From Bacteroidota bacterium (GTDB lineage: Bacteria > Bacteroidota > Bacteroidia > Chitinophagales > Chitinophagaceae), in contig JABDHF010000021.1 in assembly GCA_013285595.1 (NCBI GenBank), forward strand, positions 1 to 35,180: 35,180 nucleotides of DNA, in the 5' to 3' direction. Below are positions 7,584 to 17,840 of the stretch, one piece after another. The notes below the pieces were generated by a model that saw only the letters and a program-made list of their open reading frames with translations, was not told the origin of the DNA and ran no database searches. The translations under genes and the position numbers were made by a program. How positions within the stretch are numbered: position 1 is the stretch's first letter; every line of letters starts with the position of its first letter.

Positions 7584-9583
7584 CTATCCTGGTTTTTAAA
7601 TTCAACATAAAATGTAGAGCCTTCGTCGGGGGTGCTGTCCACCCATATATTCCCGTTCATTGCTTCCACCTGCGTTTTCGTCATAAACAAACCGAATCCC
7701 TTTGCGTCAGGATGGCGGTGAAATACTTTTCCTATCTTAAAGAAGTTTTCTTTATGCTTTTCAAGATCAATACCTAAACCATTGTCTTTCACCGATAAAA
7801 TGATTGTGTCATTTATTCTCTCAGTTTTCAGCTCAATATGCGGTGTCCTTTTAGGTGATTGATATTTAAGAGTGTTGCTCACCAAGTTGTGAAAAATACT
7901 AAATAAATATTTCGATGGGCAATAAATTTTAGGTGCTAACGAAAAATCTGCCTCGATCACTGCTTTTGAATTGCTTATTTCGGTCTTTAACCCTTCAATT
8001 GTTCTTTGCAGGCAATCAGCCAGTAACATGTTCTCGTATTTTATTTCCAAGTCTTGCTTTATCTGTATAGATTCCACCAGCTCGTTAAAGGTGGTATTCA
8101 GGTGATCTATTACAGGCTCTAATTTTGAGATCAGTAACTTCTGTTCTTCCTCATCTTTGCTCTCTTCTATAAACTTCACCAGCATCCCCATATTTACAAG
8201 AGGGGCTCTTAGATTATGCGATACAATGTTACAGAAGTCTATCAGCTGCACGTTTTGTGCAGAAACCTGCTTCATTATTGCAGTTTGCTTCTCCTCCATT
8301 ATTTTACGGTCAGTGATATCAATACCGAAACCAATGACCATTGTCAACTCTCCTCTATCGTCGTGTACAGGGAATAATCTCCTTAAGTGCGTAATAGGGT
8401 TCCCCTCCGCATCCCTTATCGTATCTTCCCACCGTATTTCTTTTCCTGCTTTTTTTACTTCAAGAAACTGGTCTCTGCGTTTTTGCGCTATCGAGCGGTC
8501 TCTTTTCCGGTATTCGCAATATTGGAAATCGTCTTTACCCACAATATATTTCCGGAACTCCTCGTCTTTAATAGCTCCGGGGTTTACAAACAAGTAAGTA
8601 TGATTTGGGTCAAAAACGGCAATATCGGTAGGAAGGCTATTGAGAATGCTCTCGTAAAATTCCTTTTGTTTGTCCAGCTTATTAGTGGCTAATTTCCGGT
8701 CGGTAATGTCACTTATGAAATTAATAAAGAACCGGTTTCCGTTAATGACTGTTGGCGAAACGCCCAGCGCTATATCAAATTCAGTATTGTCTTTTCGAAG
8801 CGCGGTTATTTCTATAGTTTTATTTATTATGGGCTCATCCGGGTGCTCGTATCTTTTCATCCTTTTCAGGTGAGCCACACGGTGCCTTTCGGGTACAATA
8901 GTTTCATGCACATATTTGCCAATAGCCTCCTTTGCCTTCCACCCGAATATAGTTTCAGCTTTGGGGTTCCATTGTACGATCACACCCTTATCATCCATCA
9001 TTATTACCGCATCTATGGCATTAACAAAAATGGTGTTCATTTGCTCCTCGCTATTGCGCGATGCCTCATCTGCTTTTTCCAGGTCAGCTACCTGTAACTG
9101 CAAATTCAGCAATGCTTCAGCTTGCTTGCCCAGCATCTTCAGACCAGATAATTGCTGGTGAGACAGATCGCGCGGTTTATTATCTGCAACAAATAAATGG
9201 CCAACAGCGTACCTGTCTTTATCTATTAAAGGTATGCCTGCAAAAAAGCGGATGTTGGGATAGCCTGTAACCAGCGGATTATCAAAAATGAATTTATTGC
9301 TGAATGTATCTTCTATGATCAGTATATCGTCTTCTTTTGTAAGATCATTTACATAAAAAGCATCATCCAGCGAGATTTCAGTAAGGTTGACCCCTGATTT
9401 CGCCTTGAATAAAGACCTGGTATTATCTGTAAAGGAAATAACTGAGATCGAGGTATTACATATTTGCGCAGCTAATAACGCTATATTATTAAACTCCAAA
9501 TCAGGCAGCATATCAAATACATGCAAATGGTATGGGGCCGCAATTTGGTCGGGTTCACTCTTGGGGCTCGAGCTCACTTTCAT
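7580..9583 (-). CDS. Soluble GAF-PAS-PAS sensor histidine kinase
   Basis: A 667-residue kinase without membrane segments, hence cytoplasmic sensing. Order: GAF domain (~20-165), PAS with PAC (~180-296, ending FISDITDRK), a second PAS (~308-427, ending GIDITDRK), a HisKA-like dimerisation helix with phospho-acceptor His456 in SHNLRAP, and an HATPase domain with N-box FHNLVSN (564-570), G1 box DNGLGI (600-605) and G2 box GFGLFM (629-634). It autophosphorylates on His456 in response to an unknown cytosolic cue, probably a small ligand or redox state sensed by GAF/PAS. The stop overlaps the start of the single-domain regulator, its probable target. Confidence 0.85.
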   Translation of the reverse strand: MKVSSSPKSEPDQIAAPYHLHVFDMLPDLEFNNIALLAAQICNTSISVISFTDNTRSLFKAKSGVNLTEISLDDAFYVNDLTKEDDILIIEDTFSNKFIFDNPLVTGYPNIRFFAGIPLIDKDRYAVGHLFVADNKPRDLSHQQLSGLKMLGKQAEALLNLQLQVADLEKADEASRNSEEQMNTIFVNAIDAVIMMDDKGVIVQWNPKAETIFGWKAKEAIGKYVHETIVPERHRVAHLKRMKRYEHPDEPIINKTIEITALRKDNTEFDIALGVSPTVINGNRFFINFISDITDRKLATNKLDKQKEFYESILNSLPTDIAVFDPNHTYLFVNPGAIKDEEFRKYIVGKDDFQYCEYRKRDRSIAQKRRDQFLEVKKAGKEIRWEDTIRDAEGNPITHLRRLFPVHDDRGELTMVIGFGIDITDRKIMEEKQTAIMKQVSAQNVQLIDFCNIVSHNLRAPLVNMGMLVKFIEESKDEEEQKLLISKLEPVIDHLNTTFNELVESIQIKQDLEIKYENMLLADCLQRTIEGLKTEISNSKAVIEADFSLAPKIYCPSKYLFSIFHNLVSNTLKYQSPKRTPHIELKTERINDTIILSVKDNGLGIDLEKHKENFFKIGKVFHRHPDAKGFGLFMTKTQVEAMNGNIWVDSTPDEGSTFYVEFKNQDR

Positions 9584-9619
9584 TTGGTTGTAAATTGAAT
9601 TAGCTTATAGTTCGCTGGA

Positions 9620-9627
9620 CAAATTTA
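9620..9627 (-). promoter_or_regulatory. -7 promoter element (TAAATTTG) for the kinase/regulator operon
   Basis: Exact TAnnTTTG on the minus strand, 36 nt before the kinase ATG at 9583. Confidence 0.45.
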
Positions 9628-9860
9628 GTTTTTTTTATGCCAGACCGCCGTTATTAAACTAATGCGCAATATAAAATTGTACATTAATCCTATAGCAGTT
9701 AGCAAAAGTAATATTTCTAGCTCATCTTATCTCAAGATCTGCTAACATATTGATAACAAGATACGTACTTTTATGAAATACGCAAAAATCTTTTATCTAT
9801 ATTACTATATACGTCAAAAAATGATGAATGGACTTTTAACCGGTAAACTAAATGTTACAT
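9628..9860. other. Intergenic region between the kinase promoter and the gyrB terminator
   Basis: About 230 nt of AT-rich DNA with no credible gene. It holds short inverted elements: a 5-bp hairpin at 9724..9738 and a 7-bp inverted repeat GTTAGCA (9698..9704) / TGCTAAC (9740..9746). These could be operator-like, but I see nothing that ties them to a regulator. Confidence 0.4.
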
Positions 9861-9885
9861 ATAAAAAGCGGCTAAATAGCCGCTT
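9861..9885 (-). terminator. Intrinsic terminator of gyrB
   Basis: The 8-bp stem AAGCGGCT / AGCCGCTT with a 4-nt loop is followed on the minus strand by a run of five T residues. It begins 28 nt after the gyrB stop codon. Confidence 0.8.
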
Positions 9886-9912
9886 CTTATTTCTATAAAG
9901 TAAGCATTATTG

Positions 9913-11913
<2,001 letters not shown>

Positions 11914-11994
11914 TTATTTCTTAGAGGAATAATCAATACACCCTACTTTGATGCATGACTAAAATCTATTAATTAATAAGAATTTCTAATCTTA

Positions 11995-12025
11995 CAAAGT
12001 TAACAAAAATATACCTTTAAAACAA
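11995..12025 (-). promoter_or_regulatory. gyrB promoter: TTG (-33) and TAACTTTG (-7)
   Basis: Minus-strand TAACTTTG (11995..12002) with TTG (12023..12025) exactly 20 nt upstream, the spacing typical of the Bacteroidota housekeeping sigma factor. It leaves a leader of about 90 nt before the gyrB start. A second possible -7 (TATTTTTG) overlaps the spacer. Confidence 0.6.
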
Positions 12026-12222
12026 TAAAAAACGCCTATTTGCCGCCCATTTTAGCCCTTAAAATGATTATTTGTGGATAAATAATGCTTTTATTAACAA
12101 AAACCTTCCGAAAGCCCAGAGAACAGCCAGAAAAACCCATAGGATAGCTATAATTTCTGGCAGGTATATGGCACTTTATAACAAAAAGTAGTTATCCGGT
12201 TAAAACATGCGCGCATAAAATA

Positions 12223-13359
12223 TCAAAATCCAAAGCCTATTCCCAACTCGCCAAACTCGGCCGATGTCTTGTGCGTTTTTAGAAAGGCAGATAAAAAGAA
12301 CTCTTTGACTGGGCCATGCTCTCTTTGCACTATATAGTAATGGCCACCTACTTTTTCGTAATAAGGATCGGTTGTCAGGTAAGCCTGTTTCAGGTAAACG
12401 CCTACTTGCAATACTATGCCTATCCTCCCCAGTAAAAACTCATTACCAAAGAACACTGCGCTTTTATAAGAGCTTTGAGCTTCTTTGCCTGCCTCCAGCC
12501 CATTGTTCCGCAAATAAGCATAGATATTATCGTGGTAGGAGTAGTCAATGCCGGCAAAAGCTTTATTCTTACTCAGCCACCGCTTGCTCATAAAACCCGA
12601 AGCAATATATACAGGGTATAACGGCCCTGATGGGGTATTGCCCGATACATAGGCCATGCTCAGCCTCACCTGTGCCAGCCAGCGGTTTTTAAGCCGAGTT
12701 AGCTTCCGCTCTATACGTGGCGGCCTCGAAGTGACTGGAAAATACCGGAAACCTATATGGCCGCCATACATATTAATGCCAAGGTTCGGTTTATGAAAAG
12801 AAGCATCAGAGATATGGGTAAACTGCCCCCCCACCTGCACATCCCAATGTTTATTTACATGATACCGCAGATTTGTCATAAACTGTGCATAGTCATTAAT
12901 ATGGCTGCCGATAGCCACATTTATCGTATCAATGGGGGCTATCCTTCTGTAATCTTTCGTCACATAGCCTATACCATCGCCTATGCGTAATGTCCATTCC
13001 AGGCGTTTACCACTGATCAATGGTAATGTAATATTGGGGTATAAGCTTGCACACTGCCCATACACTGCATCCATTCCGTAATTAATATAAGTAACGCCAA
13101 TACCTACAGTAGGATACTTACGGCGCTGCTCCCATGCTTTTTTGCCATAGGCATGCAGCAGCAGGTTTACATCAAGCCCTGTTGATAATTTAGGGATAGG
13201 TAAAGTAAATTTAGCCTCATGCTTAAACACCTTCCCGGCAAAAGGGTTCACTTCTATCCCAAAACCCGACCAGGGTGTTACATAAGGCAGCGTTTCCTGT
13301 GCCCTGCATCCGTAAGATAGTACCAGGAACAGCAACAACAGCTTTAGCGATGTCCTCAC
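12223..13359 (-). CDS. PagL-like outer-membrane lipid A deacylase (acyloxyacyl hydrolase family)
   Basis: A 378-residue protein from the GTG at 13359, the start that gives a normal signal peptide (MRTSLKLLLLFLVLSYGCRAQ); a TTG at 13374 would overlap the upstream gene. The rest alternates short amphipathic strands and ends in FGF, as outer-membrane barrels do. The segment HISDASFHKPNLGIN (His182, Ser184) resembles the catalytic H-x-S of PagL lipid A 3-O-deacylase; the third catalytic residue (Glu) is not evident at the expected place. It is longer than PagL because of a C-terminal extension. It starts 8 nt after the stop of the small membrane protein gene, so the two form an operon. Family call likely; activity uncertain. 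Confidence 0.6.
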   Translation of the reverse strand: MRTSLKLLLLFLVLSYGCRAQETLPYVTPWSGFGIEVNPFAGKVFKHEAKFTLPIPKLSTGLDVNLLLHAYGKKAWEQRRKYPTVGIGVTYINYGMDAVYGQCASLYPNITLPLISGKRLEWTLRIGDGIGYVTKDYRRIAPIDTINVAIGSHINDYAQFMTNLRYHVNKHWDVQVGGQFTHISDASFHKPNLGINMYGGHIGFRYFPVTSRPPRIERKLTRLKNRWLAQVRLSMAYVSGNTPSGPLYPVYIASGFMSKRWLSKNKAFAGIDYSYHDNIYAYLRNNGLEAGKEAQSSYKSAVFFGNEFLLGRIGIVLQVGVYLKQAYLTTDPYYEKVGGHYYIVQREHGPVKEFFLSAFLKTHKTSAEFGELGIGFGF

Positions 13360-13366
13360 AGTTAGA

Positions 13367-13663
13367 TCACACAATGGATGGCAAAAGGTTAATATTATGC
13401 TTACCCGCTACTTTAATAAGTATAGGCATTACTATAGAGGCCCCCGGTATCAGCACAAACGGAACCACAATACCCACTATCTTCAGCGTATCTGCCAGTT
13501 GCAGCCTTAGCGCCTTTTCTTCATCTTCAGATATGGCGCCTGTGGCTACGTATTTCCTTATTATTACTGCGGTTTCTCTTGTATTTGCCTCCTCTTTATG
13601 CACACTTATTAGTAAGTGATGGGCTCCATCCTCAATATGCTGTATTATATTGGCGCTATTCAT
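13367..13663 (-). CDS. Small membrane-associated hypothetical protein
   Basis: A 98-residue protein from the ATG at 13663. The first 60 residues are helical and charged; then comes one hydrophobic stretch (IVGIVVPFVLIPGASIVMPI) and a short basic tail. The C-terminal pattern P-G-A-S-x-x-x-P-x-L-I-K resembles LETM1-related proteins of Bacteroidota, but the similarity is too short for a name. ATG 13663 is preferred over a longer frame because an exact -7 element ends 4 nt before it. The next gene on the strand is the PagL-like barrel, 7 nt away. Confidence 0.6.
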   Translation of the reverse strand: MNSANIIQHIEDGAHHLLISVHKEEANTRETAVIIRKYVATGAISEDEEKALRLQLADTLKIVGIVVPFVLIPGASIVMPILIKVAGKHNINLLPSIV

Positions 13664-13667
13664 ATCC

Positions 13668-13675
13668 CAAAGATA
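13668..13675 (-). promoter_or_regulatory. -7 element (TATCTTTG) 4 nt before a start codon
   Basis: Exact minus-strand TAnnTTTG ending 4 nt before the ATG at 13663. The expected transcription start is at or next to the start codon, so the mRNA is probably leaderless. Confidence 0.55.
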
Positions 13676-13704
13676 AAAATTAATAAGCAAGCTTGTTAGG
13701 AGCC

Positions 13705-13739
13705 TTTTGAAGGGGGTTTCACCATATTATGTACCTTTG
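13705..13739 (+). promoter_or_regulatory. Promoter of the DUF502-serC unit: TTTTG (-33) and TACCTTTG (-7)
   Basis: TTTTG at 13705..13709 and TACCTTTG at 13732..13739 are 22 nt apart. The -7 element ends 4 nt before the ATG at 13744, predicting a leaderless transcript. It also rules out the more upstream in-frame ATG at 13729. Confidence 0.6.
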
Positions 13740-13743
13740 CGCC

Positions 13744-14340
13744 ATGCGGCGCATAGCATCGGTATTACTAAGGTCATTCCTCCAGGGCCTTCTTTTATTA
13801 AGCCCTATAGCTATTACAGCCTACGTGCTTTACACAGTATTTAATAGTGTCGATAACCTGGTGCCTTTTGTGCCCCGGGGGCTTGGCTTCGTTATCATCA
13901 TTGTAGCGGTTACATTGATGGGCTACCTGGGCACTCGCTTCTTCATTGGTAAATGGCTGTTCGATTCCTTCTCCTATCTCCTGGAGCACACGCCCGGCGT
14001 TAAGTATATCTACTCTTCGGTTCGCGATGTCATGAAGTCCTTTGTAGGCGATAAAAAACGGTTTAATAAACCGGTTTGGGTTTGTGTTAGCAACAATCCC
14101 GAAATGTGGCGCATTGGCTTCATGACCCAGAAAGACATGAGCTATTTAGGCATGGAAAACAAAGTAGCGGTATACCTGCCACATGCCTATGCAATATCTG
14201 GCTGGGTGATCGTTACAGACAGCATAAACGTAAAACCCGTAAAGAAAATGACTCCCGGCGAAGCAATGAAATTCGCGGTGAGCGGCGGCGTTACTATTGT
14301 AGAAGAAAAAGAAACCGATGCAACGAAAGATCAACTTTAA
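13744..14340 (+). CDS. DUF502 family inner-membrane protein
   Basis: A 198-residue protein with two transmembrane helices near the N-terminus (about 12-32 and 48-66, the latter followed by the conserved turn GYLGTRFFIGKW). The rest is a soluble domain with PGVKYIYSSVRDV, typical of DUF502. The family has no established biochemical role. The last 23 nt overlap the start of serC, so they are translationally coupled. The start is fixed by the promoter just upstream. Confidence 0.8.
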   Translation: MRRIASVLLRSFLQGLLLLSPIAITAYVLYTVFNSVDNLVPFVPRGLGFVIIIVAVTLMGYLGTRFFIGKWLFDSFSYLLEHTPGVKYIYSSVRDVMKSFVGDKKRFNKPVWVCVSNNPEMWRIGFMTQKDMSYLGMENKVAVYLPHAYAISGWVIVTDSINVKPVKKMTPGEAMKFAVSGGVTIVEEKETDATKDQL

Positions 14341-15397
14341 TGCCGGCCCCGCCAGGCTGCCCCTCGAAGTACTCGAAGAAGCCGCCAAGGCAGTACTGGA
14401 GTACAAAGATACAGGCATGTCTATCCTTGAGCTACCCCACAGGAGCAAGGAATTTTTAGATATTATCAATGAAAGTGAAGCGCTGGTAAAAGAGTTGTGC
14501 GGCCTCAGCGATGATTACGAAGTGCTCTGGCTGCAAGGTGGTGGCAGGTTGCAGTTTTGCATGATCCCTATGAATTTCCTATCAGACAGGGATGCTGCTG
14601 GTTATATAGATAGCGGCCATTGGTCGGAAGAGGCCTTGGAATATGCGGTGCATTACGGCGACGTGCAGATATTAGAGTCATCGAAAGAAACAAATTACGA
14701 TCGCCTACCGGATTGGCCAACGGATATACCAGAGCAACTGGCCTACGTACATATTACTACCAACAATACCATCTTCGGAACGCAGTGGCACAATATACCG
14801 GGCACATCATCACCGCTGATAGCAGATATGAGCAGCGATATTTTTAGCCGCAGTCACGACTATAGCAAGTACTCGCTGTTTTATGCGGCTGTGCAAAAGA
14901 ACCTGGGCACTCCAGGTACTGCATTAGTTGTTGTGCGCAAAGATATGTTTAAACGCAGGGCAAGGCTGGTACCGCCCATGCTCAATTATGGCGCACAGGC
15001 CGAGCAGCACTCTATACTCAATACCGCCAACGTATTTGGCGTATATACCTCGCTGCTCATGCTCCGCTGGATAAAAGCAAAAGGTATAAATGTAATAGAG
15101 CGGGAAAATGCACAAAAGGCAAAGCTGCTGTATGATGCAATAGATAGCAGCAAGCTATTTTTCCCTCATGTAAAAGTAAAAGAGCATAGGAGCCTGATGA
15201 ATGTGTGCTTCACAGCAATAAACCCTGAAGTAGAAAAAGCATTCCACGCGCTTTGCGGTCAACATAGCATCACAGGCATTAAAGGCCACCGCTCCGTTGG
15301 TGGATTTCGGGCGTCACTGTATAATGCTGTATCTCTTACCGACGTGGAGTTTTTGGTAAGAGTAATGAAAGAATTTGAGGCAACAACTAAAGGTTAG
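14318..15397 (+). CDS. serC: 3-phosphoserine aminotransferase
   Basis: A 359-residue enzyme, normal for SerC. It makes 3-phosphoserine from 3-phosphohydroxypyruvate and glutamate, the second step of serine synthesis, and can also act in pyridoxal phosphate synthesis. Motifs: FNAGPARLP (7-15), GGGRLQF (74-80) at the PLP phosphate site as in E. coli SerC, HITTNNTIFGTQW (145-157), and the PLP lysine K194 in AVQKNLGTPG. The C-terminal GHRSVGGFRASLYNA is also characteristic. It overlaps the DUF502 gene by 23 nt and is followed 55 nt later by DUF1015. No serA or serB is in the window. Confidence 0.92.
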   Translation: MQRKINFNAGPARLPLEVLEEAAKAVLEYKDTGMSILELPHRSKEFLDIINESEALVKELCGLSDDYEVLWLQGGGRLQFCMIPMNFLSDRDAAGYIDSGHWSEEALEYAVHYGDVQILESSKETNYDRLPDWPTDIPEQLAYVHITTNNTIFGTQWHNIPGTSSPLIADMSSDIFSRSHDYSKYSLFYAAVQKNLGTPGTALVVVRKDMFKRRARLVPPMLNYGAQAEQHSILNTANVFGVYTSLLMLRWIKAKGINVIERENAQKAKLLYDAIDSSKLFFPHVKVKEHRSLMNVCFTAINPEVEKAFHALCGQHSITGIKGHRSVGGFRASLYNAVSLTDVEFLVRVMKEFEATTKG

Positions 15398-15452
15398 ATC
15401 ACAAACAAATAAGCGATTTAGAAACCATCATATACTCAGTACAAACAGCTTT

Positions 15453-16694
15453 ATGGCAAAGATCACACCATTCAAAGGCCTCAGGCCGGTAAAACGTTTA
15501 GCGGCCGAAGTAGCCACTTTACCTTACGACGTAGTAAGCGTGGCAGAGGCGCGCGAGTTCAGGAAAGACCCGTATAACTTCTACCATGTTACCCGCTCAG
15601 AAATAGACCTGCAGGAAAATGTAGACGTGCATAGCCAGCAGGTTTATGACAAAGCAAAGGAAAACCTGGATAACATGGTCACCGAAAAGATACTCTTCCA
15701 GGACAACGAACCATGTTACTACATCTACGAGCTGATAATGGATGGCCGTTCACAAACCGGCCTCATCTGCGGCTCGTCTATCGACGATTACAACCATGGC
15801 TTAGTAAAAAAACATGAGTTCACCCGCCCCGAAAAGGAGCTCGACCGTATCAATCATATCATTACCACCGGTGCGCAAACAGGTATCGTATTCCTCGCAT
15901 ACAACGATTGCGATAGCGTTCAAACCATCATTGATAACTGGAAGGCTACTCACGATCCCGAATACGACTTTACCGCACAAGATGGTATACGTCATATCTT
16001 TTGGGTCATAGACGATTACCCTAAAGTTGCGTCTATCACGCACAATTTTGCACAAGATGTGCCCTGCACCTACATAGCAGATGGCCACCACCGCGCCGCC
16101 TCAGCAGCCAAGGTGTGCAAAGAGATGCGCGACAACGGCTACTCTGTAGACGGCGAAGAATCATTCAACTATTTTGTTACCTGCATATTCCCTGCCAGCC
16201 AGTTGAAGATCATGGATTACAACCGTGTAGCCAGGGATCTTAACGACATGATACCGGAAGAATTCATACAGGCACTCGACAAAGAATTCGAGATATACAG
16301 GTTGGGTGATACCGCCTTCAAGCCGGCACAGCCGCATGAGTTCGGCATGTACTTAGATAAGTCATGGTATAGGCTGGTAGCAAAGCCAGGCACCTTCGCA
16401 AACGACCCTATAGGCGTGCTTGATGTTACTATTTTGCAGCAAAATGTGCTGGATAAACTATTGAACATTAAAGACCCCCGTGTAGATAAGCGCATAGATT
16501 TTGTAGGCGGCATACGCGGTATGGAAGCATTGCAAAAGCGGGTAGATAGTAAAGACGCCGCGGTGGCATTTTCGCTGTACCCGGTATCTATACAGCAGCT
16601 ATTTACCATAGCAGACAGCGGCAGTGTAATGCCACCAAAAAGCACGTGGTTCGAGCCAAAGCTAAGGGACGGGCTGGTAGTGTATATGATATAG
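15453..16694 (+). CDS. DUF1015 family protein beside serC
   Basis: A 413-residue cytoplasmic protein from the ATG at 15453; an upstream frame extension overlaps serC and lacks the family N-terminus (MAKITPFKGLRP). Family motifs are KKHEFTRPEKELDR (119-132) and ADGHHRAASAAK (209-220). The DGHHR element resembles the nucleotide-binding turn of ParB-fold free-serine kinases (SerK, SbnI), and the family is often found near serine genes; a role in serine metabolism is an inference. It lies 55 nt after serC and is probably co-transcribed. Confidence 0.8.
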   Translation: MAKITPFKGLRPVKRLAAEVATLPYDVVSVAEAREFRKDPYNFYHVTRSEIDLQENVDVHSQQVYDKAKENLDNMVTEKILFQDNEPCYYIYELIMDGRSQTGLICGSSIDDYNHGLVKKHEFTRPEKELDRINHIITTGAQTGIVFLAYNDCDSVQTIIDNWKATHDPEYDFTAQDGIRHIFWVIDDYPKVASITHNFAQDVPCTYIADGHHRAASAAKVCKEMRDNGYSVDGEESFNYFVTCIFPASQLKIMDYNRVARDLNDMIPEEFIQALDKEFEIYRLGDTAFKPAQPHEFGMYLDKSWYRLVAKPGTFANDPIGVLDVTILQQNVLDKLLNIKDPRVDKRIDFVGGIRGMEALQKRVDSKDAAVAFSLYPVSIQQLFTIADSGSVMPPKSTWFEPKLRDGLVVYMI

Positions 16695-16722
16695 CCCTAA
16701 CATATTAGTGAATTTAAATGCT

Positions 16723-16740
16723 GATTGTTCTATGACAATC
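16723..16740. promoter_or_regulatory. Inverted repeat upstream of the AraC-type gene
   Basis: A perfect 6-bp inverted repeat, GATTGT and ACAATC with a 6-nt spacer, ends 18 nt before the -7 element of the AraC-type gene, overlapping where a -33 element would lie. It could be an operator for autoregulation or the remains of a terminator for DUF1015; there is no T-run. Confidence 0.3.
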
Positions 16741-16758
16741 CATATTTTTAATACTAAC

Positions 16759-16766
16759 TACCTTTG
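16759..16766 (+). promoter_or_regulatory. -7 element (TACCTTTG) 5 nt before a GTG start
   Basis: Exact TAnnTTTG ending 5 nt before the GTG at 16772; the transcript is probably leaderless. Confidence 0.55.
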
Positions 16767-16771
16767 CACCT

Positions 16772-17635
16772 GTGCCAACCGAAACTGTAAAAGCTAAAAA
16801 GTCGCGGCAATCGCCTGTAGAGCGCTTTATAGGAAGCGAGGGCCGTGTTGTGAACAGAAAGCAGCAGCTCATCAATAACTATATACAGGCAGAGTGGCTG
16901 GAAGTTAGCCTGCCCGATGATAATCGTCCTGAAGACGCTGGCATGTTATACCTCTACCCTATCGACGATAACAAGTTTTCTATGCAGCTATGTTTTCTGC
17001 AATACGAAAACGGCCCGGCAACGGATGCCACCATAGTCGCTCTGCAATTTCAGCCTTCATTTTTCGATCAATACCCACCTGAAGCGCTTATGGCTAATCA
17101 GCCATTCCGTTTCGACCAGACTACCGAGCAGCAGTTTTCCGTTTGTTCGCAAATACGCACTTTACTTACCCAGTTGCAGCAGGGCGCTTCGCTACCTGCA
17201 TTTATCAGGTCGCTGCAGCATAGCGAGGCTGCCACACATATACTTCGCCGCGCGCTGGAGTGTATTACGGTGCCATTCACAGCCTGCCAGGTACCGGCCT
17301 GCCGCTTTCTTGCCTATGAAAGCGAACGGGAAAAAATTAAGGACGCCCGGCAAATACTCGACGGCAGCATAGATCAGTTGCTAACCATCCGCGATCTTGC
17401 CCGTATGGTGGCCATGAACGAGTGCTACCTCAAAAAAGGGTTTAAAGCGCTTGTAGGGAAAACGATCCACGAGTACCAGCAGGAGCTCCGCATCACCAAG
17501 GCTAAGGAACTGCTGCAAGAGCAGGGCCGCTCGGTTACAGAAGTTGCCAACACCTTGGGCTACAGCAGCATATCTCACTTTAGTACGGCATTTAAGCGTG
17601 TCACCGGCATGAAACCCTGCGAATTATTGGCGTAA
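16772..17635 (+). CDS. AraC family transcriptional regulator
   Basis: A 287-residue protein from a GTG start; there is no in-frame ATG until residue 57. The N-terminal ~185 residues form a sensing domain I cannot assign. The C-terminal ~100 residues are a double helix-turn-helix: LTIRDLARMVAMNECYLKK (first HTH) and SVTEVANTLGYSSISHFSTA followed by FKRVTGMKP (second HTH and the AraC signature). It binds DNA as a local or global regulator. It could control neighbouring genes or itself through the inverted repeat at 16723..16740; no target is evident. Confidence 0.85.
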   Translation: MPTETVKAKKSRQSPVERFIGSEGRVVNRKQQLINNYIQAEWLEVSLPDDNRPEDAGMLYLYPIDDNKFSMQLCFLQYENGPATDATIVALQFQPSFFDQYPPEALMANQPFRFDQTTEQQFSVCSQIRTLLTQLQQGASLPAFIRSLQHSEAATHILRRALECITVPFTACQVPACRFLAYESEREKIKDARQILDGSIDQLLTIRDLARMVAMNECYLKKGFKALVGKTIHEYQQELRITKAKELLQEQGRSVTEVANTLGYSSISHFSTAFKRVTGMKPCELLA

Positions 17636-17840
17636 AAAGCCAGGGCATATTCAAAAAAATATTTGGCCGGTATATCAAGGTTTTTCACTAATATTGTATA
17701 GAGTGTGTGAATGTTTTATTAAATACTGCGGTATATATTAATAAAAGGGTGTTTTCAAGCATTTTTTAATCAAAAAGTAAATTTTGGCTTAGTTTTTGCG
17801 GTAGTATAAACTAATACAAAAGAGGGCTTGTGAGTATGTT

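Noticed and set aside
9773-9898. A 41-codon plus-strand frame downstream of gyrB
   Set aside because: It runs through the gyrB terminator hairpin and has a low-complexity Tyr/Lys composition and no promoter match.
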